NCBI GenBank assembly: GCA_900543605.1
Contig: UQSK01000033.1
Coordinates: forward strand, 1-19,479
Source: an uncultured Collinsella sp.
Lineage (GTDB): Bacteria > Actinomycetota > Coriobacteriia > Coriobacteriales > Coriobacteriaceae
Direction of reading: 5' to 3'
Length of the DNA: 19,479 bases
Translations under genes and position numbers: made by a program
Notes under the pieces: model-generated
Told to the model about the DNA's origin: nothing
Seen by the model: the letters and a program-made list of their open reading frames with translations, nothing else
Database searches by the model: none
In this document: piece after piece, positions 8,986-14,777 of the stretch
Position numbering within the stretch: position 1 is the first letter of the stretch
Layout of the letters: the number at the start of each line of letters is the position of its first letter

Positions 8986-11208
8986 CTACACGATTTGGTT
9001 CACGTGCGTCTCGTCGTCGAACTTGGCGGCGCCGGGCTCAATGTCCTGGGGAGCGGCGGCGTCCACCAGAGCCTGCTTGAGCTCGGTGTACTGACGCTCC
9101 ACCTCGCCCTCAGCCCAGACCTGGTCGGCGATAGCGTCGACCTGGCAGGCGGAGAACTTGTCCTCGGGCGTGTGCGAGACCGGGTCGACCTTGTGAATGG
9201 TCAGCTCGTTGCACTTGCCGATCCACCACTGGTAGGTCATGTAGACCGTGCCCTTGTTGATGCGATCGCTCACGTCGGCACGGCTGTATACCTGGCCGCG
9301 GCGGCTGTGAATCGAGACGATGTCGCCATTCTTGATGCCGCGTGCCTCGGCGTCCGCGGGATTCATGCGGACAAAGCCGGGCTCGTCGGCAAGCAGCGCC
9401 AGCGTCTTGCAGTTGCCGGTCATCGAGCGGCAGCTGTAGTGGCCGACCTCGCGAACGGTGCACAGGATGAGCGGGTACTCATCGTCGGGAAGCTCGGAGG
9501 GCGCCTCCCAGTCGTGCGCCATCAGGTTGGCGCGGCCGTCCTTGGTGGTGAACTTGCCACCAGCGAACATGTCGGGCGTACCGTGGTCGTTCACATCGGT
9601 GCTCTTGACCGGCCACTGGGCGTAACCGCCCTCGGGAGCCATCTTCTCGTAGGTCGCGCCCACAAAGTTGGGGCACAGGCTAATGCACTCATTCCAGATC
9701 TGCTCGGTGTTGTCATAGTGCATGGGGTAACCCATGCGCGTAGACAGATCCGCGAAGATCTCCCAGTCGTGACGGCACTCGCCCTTGGGCGGAACGGCCG
9801 CGTCAAAGTGCTGGAAGCTACGGTCGGATGCGGTAAAGACACCCTCGTGCTCGCCCCAAGAGGTAGCGGGCAGGATGACGTCGGCGAGCATGGTCGTCTG
9901 CGTCATAAAGATGTCCTGGCAAATGAACAGATCCAGCTCGGAGAGCGTCTTGCGCATACCGGCCGAATCGGGCTCGGTCTGCACCGGGTCCTCGCCGTAG
10001 TTGTAGAAGCAGTGCACCTTGCCCTCGTCGACCAGGTGGCCCAGGTCGGTGAGCTTGTAGCCCTCCTCGAGCGGGAGCTTTTCCTCGGGCACGCCCCAAG
10101 CCTTGGCAAACTTGGCACGCACTGCCGGGTCGGTGACCTTCTGGTAGCCAGGGTACAGGTTGGGCAGCATGCCCATATCGCAGGAGCCCTGGACGTTATT
10201 CTGACCGCGCACGGGCGCGAGGCCGGAATTGGGTTTGCCGATCTGGCCGGCAACGCAGGCGATGGAGGCGATGGTGTGCACCGTCTTCAGGTTCTGCTTC
10301 TGCTGGCATACGCCCATGCCCCAGCCAATGATGGCAGAGGGCTTCGCCGTGGCGTACATCTCGGCAGCTTGGTGGATCAGCGCGGGCTCGACACCCGTGA
10401 TGTCCTGTACGGATTCGGGAGTGTAGTTCTTGATGGTCTCCCACCACTCGTCAAAGCCGTTCGTATGCTCGGCGACGAATTCCTTGTCGTAGAGGCCATC
10501 GTTGACCAAGCAGTTGGCAAAGGCGTTGAGGAACGCAACGTTGCAACCGTTCTTGATCGGAAGGTAGAGATCGGCGATACGCGCGGTTTCGATATGGCGC
10601 GGATCGGCGACGATGATCTTGCAACCCTTTTCTTTGGCTCGCACGATACGCCTTGCGACGATGGGGTGCGAATCGGCAGGGTTATAGCCGAAGAGGAAAA
10701 TGCAGCCCGCATCCTCCATACCGGGGATGGAGCATGACATGCAACCTGAACCAACCGTGTCCATCAGACCGAGGACAGTAGGGCCGTGTCAAGTACGGGC
10801 GCAGTTGTCCACGCTGTGGGTGCCGATGCACGCACGCGTAAACTTCTGCATGACGTAGTTCGCCTCATTGCCGCCGCCTCGCGAAGAGCCGGTGGTCATG
10901 ACAGCGTTAGGACCATATTCGTCAATTATGGCCTGCATCTTAGATGCGGTGAAATCCAGTGCCTCGTCCCAGCTTACGCGCTCAAGATCCGCGCCCTTGG
11001 TGCGGCGGATCATCGGGTGCAGTACGCGAGGAGTCAAGATCTTGGTGTCGTTGATGAAGTCGTAGCCGCTCATGCCCTTAAGGCACAGCTCGCCCTGATT
11101 GGTGATGCCGTTGAGCGGTTCGGTACCCACAACCTGGCCGTTTTGGACCAGGAGGTTAAACTGGCAACCGGCGCCGCAGTACGGGCAGATCACTTTATGC
11201 TTCTCCAT
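8986..11208 (-). CDS. fdhF: FdhF, selenocysteine-containing formate dehydrogenase H
   Basis: A molybdopterin formate dehydrogenase that oxidises formate to CO2 and feeds electrons to the Hyf complex. The frame is continuous over 741 codons except for an in-frame UGA at 10789-10791, codon 140. The context NCART-U-HGPTV matches E. coli FdhF, in which Sec140 and the following His are catalytic. The N-terminal [4Fe-4S] ligands C8, C11, C15 and C42 (CPYCGAGC, LCLKG) are at the same numbers as in E. coli. A SECIS hairpin follows the UGA (separate entry). The protein is 740 residues against 715 in E. coli. ATG 11208 is preceded by AAGGAGGG. Automated callers would split this gene into 10789-11259 and 8986-10764, but the uninterrupted homology and SECIS argue for readthrough, not a pseudogene. 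The neighbours are the HydN-like gene upstream and hyfA downstream. Confidence 0.96.
10758..10791 (-). promoter_or_regulatory. bacterial SECIS element with its UGA codon in fdhF
   Basis: Counting from the base after the UGA (10789-10791), nucleotides 12-16 (UGUCC) pair with 27-31 (GGACA). The loop contains GGUCU at nucleotides 19-23, with a possible C-G pair closing it. In E. coli fdhF the SelB-binding GGUCU loop sits at about the same distance. This placement supports selenocysteine insertion at codon 140. Confidence 0.85.
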
Positions 11209-11284
11209 GACACCCTCCTTCCTTTTTCTGCTACCGAATGCTCGGTACTTATTTGACAATCATTGGGCCTGTATGGCCACCCGC

Positions 11285-11803
11285 CTACGCCTCGTTTTCG
11301 ATGGCGGCGCGGGCACGCTCGGCAGTCAGTTCTGCCAGGCGCTCCTCGTCTACCAGGGTGAGGCCCTTGGTCGGACAAGCCTCGGCACACGCCGGACCGC
11401 CGGGACGGTCCACGCACAGGTCGCACTTGAGCACGAAGCTCTTAGTCTGCGAACCTACGCGCACGTCGCCCATCAAGACGGGGACCTGCGTGGTCGCCAC
11501 GCTCACGGCGCCAAAGGGGCAGGCCATGACGCAGCTCTTGCAGCCGATGCAGTTGTCCTCGTTGACGCCGATGCGATGGTTCTTTGGATCAAAGAACAAG
11601 GCGCCCGTGGGGCAGGCCTTGGCGCACGGGGCATCCTCGCAGTGGTGACATGCCACCGGCGCGGAAATCTCGTAGGTGCGCGTTACGCGCAAGCGAGGTG
11701 CGGCGATGTTGCCGGGAATATCGTGTGCTTCGATGCACGCCGCCATACAGGTTTGGCACCCAATGCAGTGTGAAGAATCAGCCACGACTCGTTTATTGCC
11801 CAT
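11285..11803 (-). CDS. hydN: HydN-like four [4Fe-4S] ferredoxin, first gene of the formate hydrogenlyase operon
   Basis: A 172-residue iron-sulfur protein close to E. coli HydN in size (about 175). Sixteen cysteines form four cluster-binding groups: C13/16/19/23, C52/55/60/64, C85/88/91/95 and C127/130/139/143. Motifs such as CIGCQTCMAAC and CDLC are plain. HydN is linked to formate dehydrogenase H activity, and here it directly precedes fdhF, so it probably takes electrons from FdhF. HycB-like naming is the alternative. The frame is open 36 codons upstream to 11911. I chose ATG 11803 because an AGGAGGG ribosome site lies just before it and the family N terminus begins there. About 75 bases separate its stop from the fdhF start, with no terminator. 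Confidence 0.88.
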   Translation of the reverse strand: MGNKRVVADSSHCIGCQTCMAACIEAHDIPGNIAAPRLRVTRTYEISAPVACHHCEDAPCAKACPTGALFFDPKNHRIGVNEDNCIGCKSCVMACPFGAVSVATTQVPVLMGDVRVGSQTKSFVLKCDLCVDRPGGPACAEACPTKGLTLVDEERLAELTAERARAAIENEA

Positions 11804-11827
11804 GTTGTTCACTCCCTCCTGAATCCC

Positions 11828-11878
11828 ATGCCGGAGAGACCCTGCCGACGTTGCCCCGGACCGCCCGTGGTCCGGCAT
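11828..11878 (-). promoter_or_regulatory. leader with two competing hairpins before the hydN-like gene
   Basis: On the minus strand, AUGCCGGA (11871-11878) can pair perfectly over 8 bp with UCCGGCAU (11828-11835). Part of that same arm can instead form a local 7-bp hairpin, CCGGACC/GGUCCGG (arms 11856-11862 and 11869-11875). The two folds exclude each other. This sits 25-75 bases before the start codon of the operon's first gene, so it could be a cis-acting RNA switch or a protein site. I do not recognise it as a known riboswitch class. Confidence 0.4.
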
Positions 11879-11956
11879 CGGCGTATCGAGTGCATGCGGC
11901 GAAACAGGCACTTCGATAGAATTCCTCCAACGCTATACAGGTTTAATATACGCAGT

Positions 11957-12007
11957 TGCAGGGGGCAAACTTGAGCATAGGCCCTGCAATACGGGTGTAT
12001 TGCAGGG
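11957..12007. promoter_or_regulatory. TTGCAGGG repeat array including an 11-bp perfect inverted repeat, possible operator
   Basis: Arms CCCTGCAATAC (11982-11992) and its exact complement (11997-12007) are separated by GGGT. A third half-site, TTGCAGGGG, occurs at 11957-11965 in direct orientation with the right arm. The array lies upstream of the weak -10 candidates of the hydrogenase operon, at a position suited to an activator, and also within about 130 bp of the antitoxin promoter. A GTTTTA follows the repeat on the plus strand, but there is no plus-strand gene upstream to terminate. The regulator is unknown. Confidence 0.5.
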
Positions 12008-12136
12008 GTTTTAGCAGGTTGGAATTATTCTCTAGAAGCTATAAAGGTGAGTGTATTACATGCGTACACCTCTGAGATTTTTACGCACTCTCATTTTGGA
12101 TGTACTACGCTTGTATTCGTGTTAATGGTTATTTAC

Positions 12137-12164
12137 TTGAGCGAAATAAAGTAATAGTTATAAG
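12137..12164 (+). promoter_or_regulatory. probable promoter of the toxin-antitoxin operon
   Basis: A -35-like TTGAGC (12137-12142) and a -10-like TATAAG (12159-12164) are spaced by 16 bp in AT-rich DNA. They lie about 65 bases before the antitoxin ATG. Confidence 0.5.
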
Positions 12165-12230
12165 ATGCTCGGGTATCGGCATGTGCCGCATTTGACCGAC
12201 TATATTGCACGCTCATTAAGGGGGCCAGTG

Positions 12231-12554
12231 ATGTCATCGACTCAAAAAAGAGCCATCCTGCAGGTGCGCATTCGCGAGGAAGACAAGCAGCATGCCGAGC
12301 ATCTCTACGACGCCATGGGCACATCGCTTGCCGAGGCCGTTCGCCTTTTTGTCGCGCAGAGCATTTTGATGCGCAAGCTTCCCTTTCAGCCGGCCGCCGT
12401 GCGCTCAAAGGACGGCACCGCCGCCTATGGATCGCTCAAAGCATATGGGGACCCCAATCGCCGCTCCGAGGAGCGCAATGCCTGGATTGAGTACCTTGCT
12501 ACAGAAAGCGACGATTCGATTTTGGGTCCCGAGGAAGTAGATATCCATGAGTAG
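12231..12554 (+). CDS. RelB/DinJ-like antitoxin
   Basis: A 107-residue protein with a ribbon-helix-helix N terminus: a strand at residues 8-13 (ILQVRI), then two helices around residues 16-29 and 32-46, followed by the LPFQP segment (50-54) typical of RelB/DinJ proteins. The acidic C-terminal half (ending DDSILGPEEVDIHE) would be the toxin-binding tail. It should repress its own operon and neutralise the PIN protein encoded next, with which it overlaps by 8 bases. The start at 12231 (MSSTQKR) has AAGGGGG upstream; an upstream ATG at 12165 in the same frame lies immediately after the predicted -10 and gives a non-conserved extension. RelB/DinJ antitoxins more often pair with RelE/YafQ toxins, so this is a mixed pair. 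The assignment is by eye. Confidence 0.75.
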   Translation: MSSTQKRAILQVRIREEDKQHAEHLYDAMGTSLAEAVRLFVAQSILMRKLPFQPAAVRSKDGTAAYGSLKAYGDPNRRSEERNAWIEYLATESDDSILGPEEVDIHE

Positions 12555-13023
12555 CACCATCATCGACGAGACCGTCATCCTACGCTACCTGCTTGACGAC
12601 GACGAAGTTCTGTCACCGCGCGCCGCCAAGGTCATCGCCACACGCACCGCTCGCGTCTACCCCGAAATCATCACGCGCGTCGTGGTCACGCTGCGCGACG
12701 TCTATAAGGTTCCCCGCGTTGAGATTGCTGCGGCCTTGAAAAGGCTGCTCGATGACGTCATGGTCGACGAGCCCACCGTTGTCGCCCTTGCCGTCAAACT
12801 CTTTGGCAAGACCCATATGGACTTTACCGACTGCCTCCTCGCAGCCCGAACCGCCATCTACAACGATGATGTCGTGAGCTTTGGCAAGCCCATCATCCAA
12901 GGCATGATCGATTACCGTCGCAAGCGCCAAACCGCAGCCGACGCCCGCGACCGCGCCGCCGAAGCCCGCAGCCAGAGCACCGACGCCACCATCGACAAGC
13001 TCCGCCACCAATCCCGCCACTAA
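12547..13023 (+). CDS. PIN-domain toxin-like protein (VapC-type), possibly catalytically weakened
   Basis: A 158-residue protein. Residues 1-120 read as a PIN domain, the RNase fold of VapC toxins: the first acidic residue D7 (TIIDETVILRYLL), the middle segment YPEIITRVVVTLRDVYKV, the third motif DFTDCLLAA (D92, D95) and the last strand DDVVSFGKPI. At the position where PIN proteins usually carry a conserved glutamate I read R44, and where the final TFD acidic residue is expected I read G113. Metal binding may therefore be reduced. A polar tail of about 35 residues (KRQTAADARDRAAEA and on) extends beyond the domain. The ATG overlaps the antitoxin stop (ATGAGTAG), as in a translationally coupled toxin-antitoxin operon. 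The first palindromic element starts 31 bases after its stop. Confidence 0.75.
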   Translation: MSSTIIDETVILRYLLDDDEVLSPRAAKVIATRTARVYPEIITRVVVTLRDVYKVPRVEIAAALKRLLDDVMVDEPTVVALAVKLFGKTHMDFTDCLLAARTAIYNDDVVSFGKPIIQGMIDYRRKRQTAADARDRAAEARSQSTDATIDKLRHQSRH

Positions 13024-13054
13024 CCGACAGGCAACGGCATCGCCCGCCACTCAG

Positions 13055-13137
13055 CCCCATCCCCTCTTAAGTTGCGGTGAAATAGTTCCTAGATTTAGGC
13101 TTATTCGAGCCTTTCAGGAACTATTCCACCGCAACTT
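13055..13137 (+). repeat. palindromic repeat element, copy 1
   Basis: Two 22-base arms (13069-13090 and 13116-13137) are complementary except at one position, which is an A-C mismatch in plus-strand RNA but a G-U wobble in minus-strand RNA. The arm begins AAGTTGCGGTGAAATAGTT. The centre contains a second small stem, AGGCT/AGCCT. A flank CCCCATCCCCTC lies outside the left arm. The same arm and flank recur at 14380-14464 in the opposite orientation. The function is unknown; it may be a REP- or MITE-like element. Confidence 0.85.
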
Positions 13138-13153
13138 TCTGTAAGGGTGGTTT

Positions 13154-13273
13154 TTAGTGCCGCCGAGGGGCACTAATCAACCGTTTGCCGATATGTTTGG
13201 CTACGACTCATGACTCTGACCTGCCCCGTCAAGCTTTTGGTCAGTTCATGGCAAGGTCAGGCGGGCCAAATAT
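13154..13273. promoter_or_regulatory. dyad-rich stretch before the AbiEi-like gene
   Basis: Within the gap of about 300 bases (13024-13321) after the toxin gene, three further inverted repeats follow palindrome copy 1. TTAGTGCC/GGCACTAA has arms 13154-13161 and 13169-13176. CTGACCT/AGGTCAG has arms 13216-13222 and 13254-13260, with an additional GGTCAG at 13239-13244. An outer pair joins 13191-13201 with 13265-13273, with a 2-base bulge. AbiEi-type proteins are known to bind inverted repeats in their own promoters, so these could be autoregulatory sites. No convincing -35/-10 pair was found. Confidence 0.4.
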
Positions 13274-13321
13274 GGGATAGCGTAGTGTCATTCACTCCCC
13301 CTCGAGACCATGGGGTCGAAA

Positions 13322-14317
13322 ATGAGTCATGATAAACGCTGTACCAAACCGCAATTAGAGCTGTTCTTCCGGTTATTCGAGGCCCATCATGGCGGGCACC
13401 TGTTTGTAGCTACCAAAAAATGGGATGAACGCTGTGCCTACGCGCTCATGCAAAAAGAGATGATTATTCGACTCTACAACCATGTCTACGCTGATCCCGC
13501 GTCTTGGAATGACCTCGGCGTCGAAGATCGCATCTTTCAATTGGCATCCGCTATTGCAGTCGTTGAACCGGATGCCGTGTTTTGTGGAGCAACGGCGGCA
13601 CTGCTCTATGGCATCGGTTCTGCATATTCGCTTCTCGACAAGGTGCAAGTGCTGCTACCGCGTTCCACCAGACGCGATATGTACGAATTCGTTGAATACC
13701 GACGCTGGCGGCCGGGCGACGTATGGCAGCTCGGCCCGTTTACGTTAACGGATCCATATCGCACGGTGGTCGACATCGCCCGAACGAGCGCTTTTCGATA
13801 TGCACTAGGCTATGTCGACGGGTTGGCTCGTGAGTACGGTGTCGAGCGTGAAGAATTGCGTGCATATGCACAAGCGAACTGTCGCGGACTGCACGGCATT
13901 GCGCGCGCATTTGACGTTTTTGAACACATGGATGGCAGATCGGATAACGGTGGAGAATCCGAGGCACGGGCGGCAATGATTCTGGCGGGAGTTGCCGCTC
14001 CCGAACTTCAGGTTGAAATCACTCGACCGGGAAACGCCGGCTATTATTTGGCAGATTACGGCTGGCAGATGCCAGACGGCTCTTGGATGCTGGCTGAGCT
14101 GCATGGACTAGGCAAGTTTGAGGACGATGCCCAAAATGATCCGGAACATACTGCGGCAAAAACCTATCGAGCTGCCCTCGTGCGCGACGCGAACCTGCGT
14201 GCCATGGGCCACAACGTCATTCATTTCAAGCTCTCAGACACCCTCGATGTCAAAGCGTTCGGCTCCATGATGCGCGGCTACGGTATACCAACCACAAAAC
14301 CCTACACAGACTCCTGA
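13322..14317 (+). CDS. AbiEi-like winged-helix protein with nuclease-like C-terminal domain
   Basis: A 331-residue protein resembling actinobacterial proteins annotated as type IV antitoxin AbiEi family. Residues 8-60 look like the AbiEi-type winged helix (QLELFFRLFEAHHGGHLFVATK, then LYNHVYADP). Residues 75-160 resemble the following AbiEi C-terminal-like part (GATAALLYGIG). Residues 210-305 carry a pattern like PD-(D/E)xK / DUF559 nucleases: GESEAR (E214), LADYGW (D245), and AELHGLGKF (E259, K265). Both activities are inferred from motifs only. No AbiEii-type toxin partner adjoins it. ATG 13322 is chosen because GGGG lies before it; ATG 13310 in the same frame is possible but has no ribosome site. 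Base composition is more AT-rich than its neighbours. Palindromic elements lie on both sides. Confidence 0.65.
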   Translation: MSHDKRCTKPQLELFFRLFEAHHGGHLFVATKKWDERCAYALMQKEMIIRLYNHVYADPASWNDLGVEDRIFQLASAIAVVEPDAVFCGATAALLYGIGSAYSLLDKVQVLLPRSTRRDMYEFVEYRRWRPGDVWQLGPFTLTDPYRTVVDIARTSAFRYALGYVDGLAREYGVEREELRAYAQANCRGLHGIARAFDVFEHMDGRSDNGGESEARAAMILAGVAAPELQVEITRPGNAGYYLADYGWQMPDGSWMLAELHGLGKFEDDAQNDPEHTAAKTYRAALVRDANLRAMGHNVIHFKLSDTLDVKAFGSMMRGYGIPTTKPYTDS

Positions 14318-14379
14318 CCGGCTGCCCTCATCTTCTCGGCAACAGAACCCATCATCGACCCAACCCGCTCGGCCTCAAT

Positions 14380-14464
14380 AAGTTGCGGTGAAATAGTTCC
14401 TGGATAACAGCTTTTGCGGCTAATCCAGGAACTATTTCACCGCAACTTAGGAGGGGATGTGGGG
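14380..14464 (-). repeat. palindromic repeat element, copy 2, inverted relative to copy 1
   Basis: Perfect 26-bp inverted repeat (arms 14380-14405 and 14423-14448) around a 17-base centre. The first 22 bases of the arm equal those of copy 1. The flank CCCCACATCCCCTCCT is present as the complement at 14449-14464, that is, outside the right arm, so the two copies point away from each other with the AbiEi-like gene between them. The stem is not followed by a U-tract on either strand. Confidence 0.88.
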
Positions 14465-14481
14465 TCCCCGGCATGTATATG

Positions 14482-14517
14482 AAAACGGCTCTGGCACCAA
14501 AAGGAGCCAGAGCCGTT
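14482..14517 (-). terminator. intrinsic terminator of the tRNA operon
   Basis: A 12-bp stem (14484-14495 with 14506-14517) around a 10-base loop, ending in a short U-tract on the minus strand. It lies 12 bases after the tRNA-Gly CCA end. Confidence 0.8.
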
Positions 14518-14529
14518 AAAGATATCCTA

Positions 14530-14603
14530 TGGAGCGGGCGACGGGAATCGAACCCGCGTCATCAGCTTGGAAGGCTGGGGTTCTACCATTGAACTACGCC
14601 CGC
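14530..14603 (-). tRNA. tRNA-Gly (anticodon TCC)
   Basis: The 74-base sequence folds as a cloverleaf: acceptor GCGGGCG/CGCCCGC, anticodon loop CTTCCAA giving anticodon TCC, and T-arm containing GGGTTCGAATCCC. The 3' CCA is encoded (14530-14532). The outermost anticodon-stem pair is a C-A mismatch. It follows tRNA-Pro with a 6-base gap and is probably cotranscribed with it. Confidence 0.96.
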
Positions 14604-14609
14604 AAGATA

Positions 14610-14686
14610 TGGTCGGGACGACAGGATTTGAACCTGCGACATCCTGCTCCCAAAGCAGGCGCGCTACCAAACTGCGCCACGTCCCG
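14610..14686 (-). tRNA. tRNA-Pro (anticodon TGG)
   Basis: The 77-base sequence folds as a cloverleaf: acceptor CGGGACG/CGTCCCG, anticodon stem CCTGC/GCAGG with loop TTTGGGA giving anticodon TGG, and T-arm GCAGGTTCAAATCCTGT. The 3' CCA is encoded. It is the first gene of the tRNA pair. Confidence 0.96.
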
Positions 14687-14737
14687 AAGGTGTTGAGCAG
14701 CTAAGGTCTAAACCTTGCGTGTCCCAAAGCGAAGGAA

Positions 14738-14766
14738 ATTATAGGGGAGACTCCCCGCCTGTGCAA
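14738..14766 (-). promoter_or_regulatory. promoter of the tRNA-Pro/tRNA-Gly operon
   Basis: A perfect -10 TATAAT (14738-14743) and a -35 TTGCAC (14761-14766) are separated by exactly 17 bp, about 50 bases before the tRNA-Pro 5' end. The spacer contains the dyad GGGGA-GTC-TCCCC. The -35 box lies only 11 bases after the brnQ stop. Confidence 0.85.
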
Positions 14767-14777
14767 GCATTGATGAC

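Larger units (their letters stand above)
11804..12230. promoter_or_regulatory. intergenic control region between the formate hydrogenlyase operon and the toxin-antitoxin genes
   Basis: These 427 bases separate divergent genes and are clearly richer in A+T than the flanks. They hold the hydN leader hairpins, the TTGCAGGG repeats and the antitoxin promoter (separate entries). For the minus-strand hydrogenase operon I see only weak -10-like sequences (TATATT at 11945-11950 and TATAGC at 11932-11937) without a good -35 box, as expected for an activator-dependent promoter. No sigma-54 type -24/-12 motif was found. No coding frame here is convincing. Confidence 0.55.

Noticed and set aside
8995..10737. 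Plus-strand open frame (580 codons) opposite fdhF
   Set aside because: Shadow of the fdhF coding frame; no independent support.
8986..11208. fdhF as a pseudogene broken by a stop codon
   Set aside because: The stop is UGA exactly at the known Sec140 position with a correctly spaced SECIS, and the frame is intact on both sides.
11804..11911. 36-residue N-terminal extension of the HydN-like protein
   Set aside because: An ideal ribosome site directly before ATG 11803 and the family N terminus both support the shorter protein; the extension overlaps structured leader RNA.
11997..12015. Inverted repeat plus GTTTTA as a plus-strand terminator
   Set aside because: No plus-strand gene lies upstream that it could terminate. 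An operator role near the divergent promoters is more plausible.
12613..13050. Minus-strand open frame (145 codons) opposite the PIN toxin
   Set aside because: Repetitive Gly/Ala/Asp/Val composition typical of an antisense shadow; the plus strand carries the recognisable PIN domain.
13069..13137. Palindrome copy 1 as a plain Rho-independent terminator for the toxin operon
   Set aside because: The stem is followed only by TTTCTG, and the related copy 2 has no T-tract on either side. Conserved arms and an oriented flank fit a repeat family better.
14530..14686. tRNA pair as an integration site for an island covering about 12.1-14.5 kb
   Set aside because: I found no duplicated tRNA 3' end at the far side of the patch and no integrase gene in the window.
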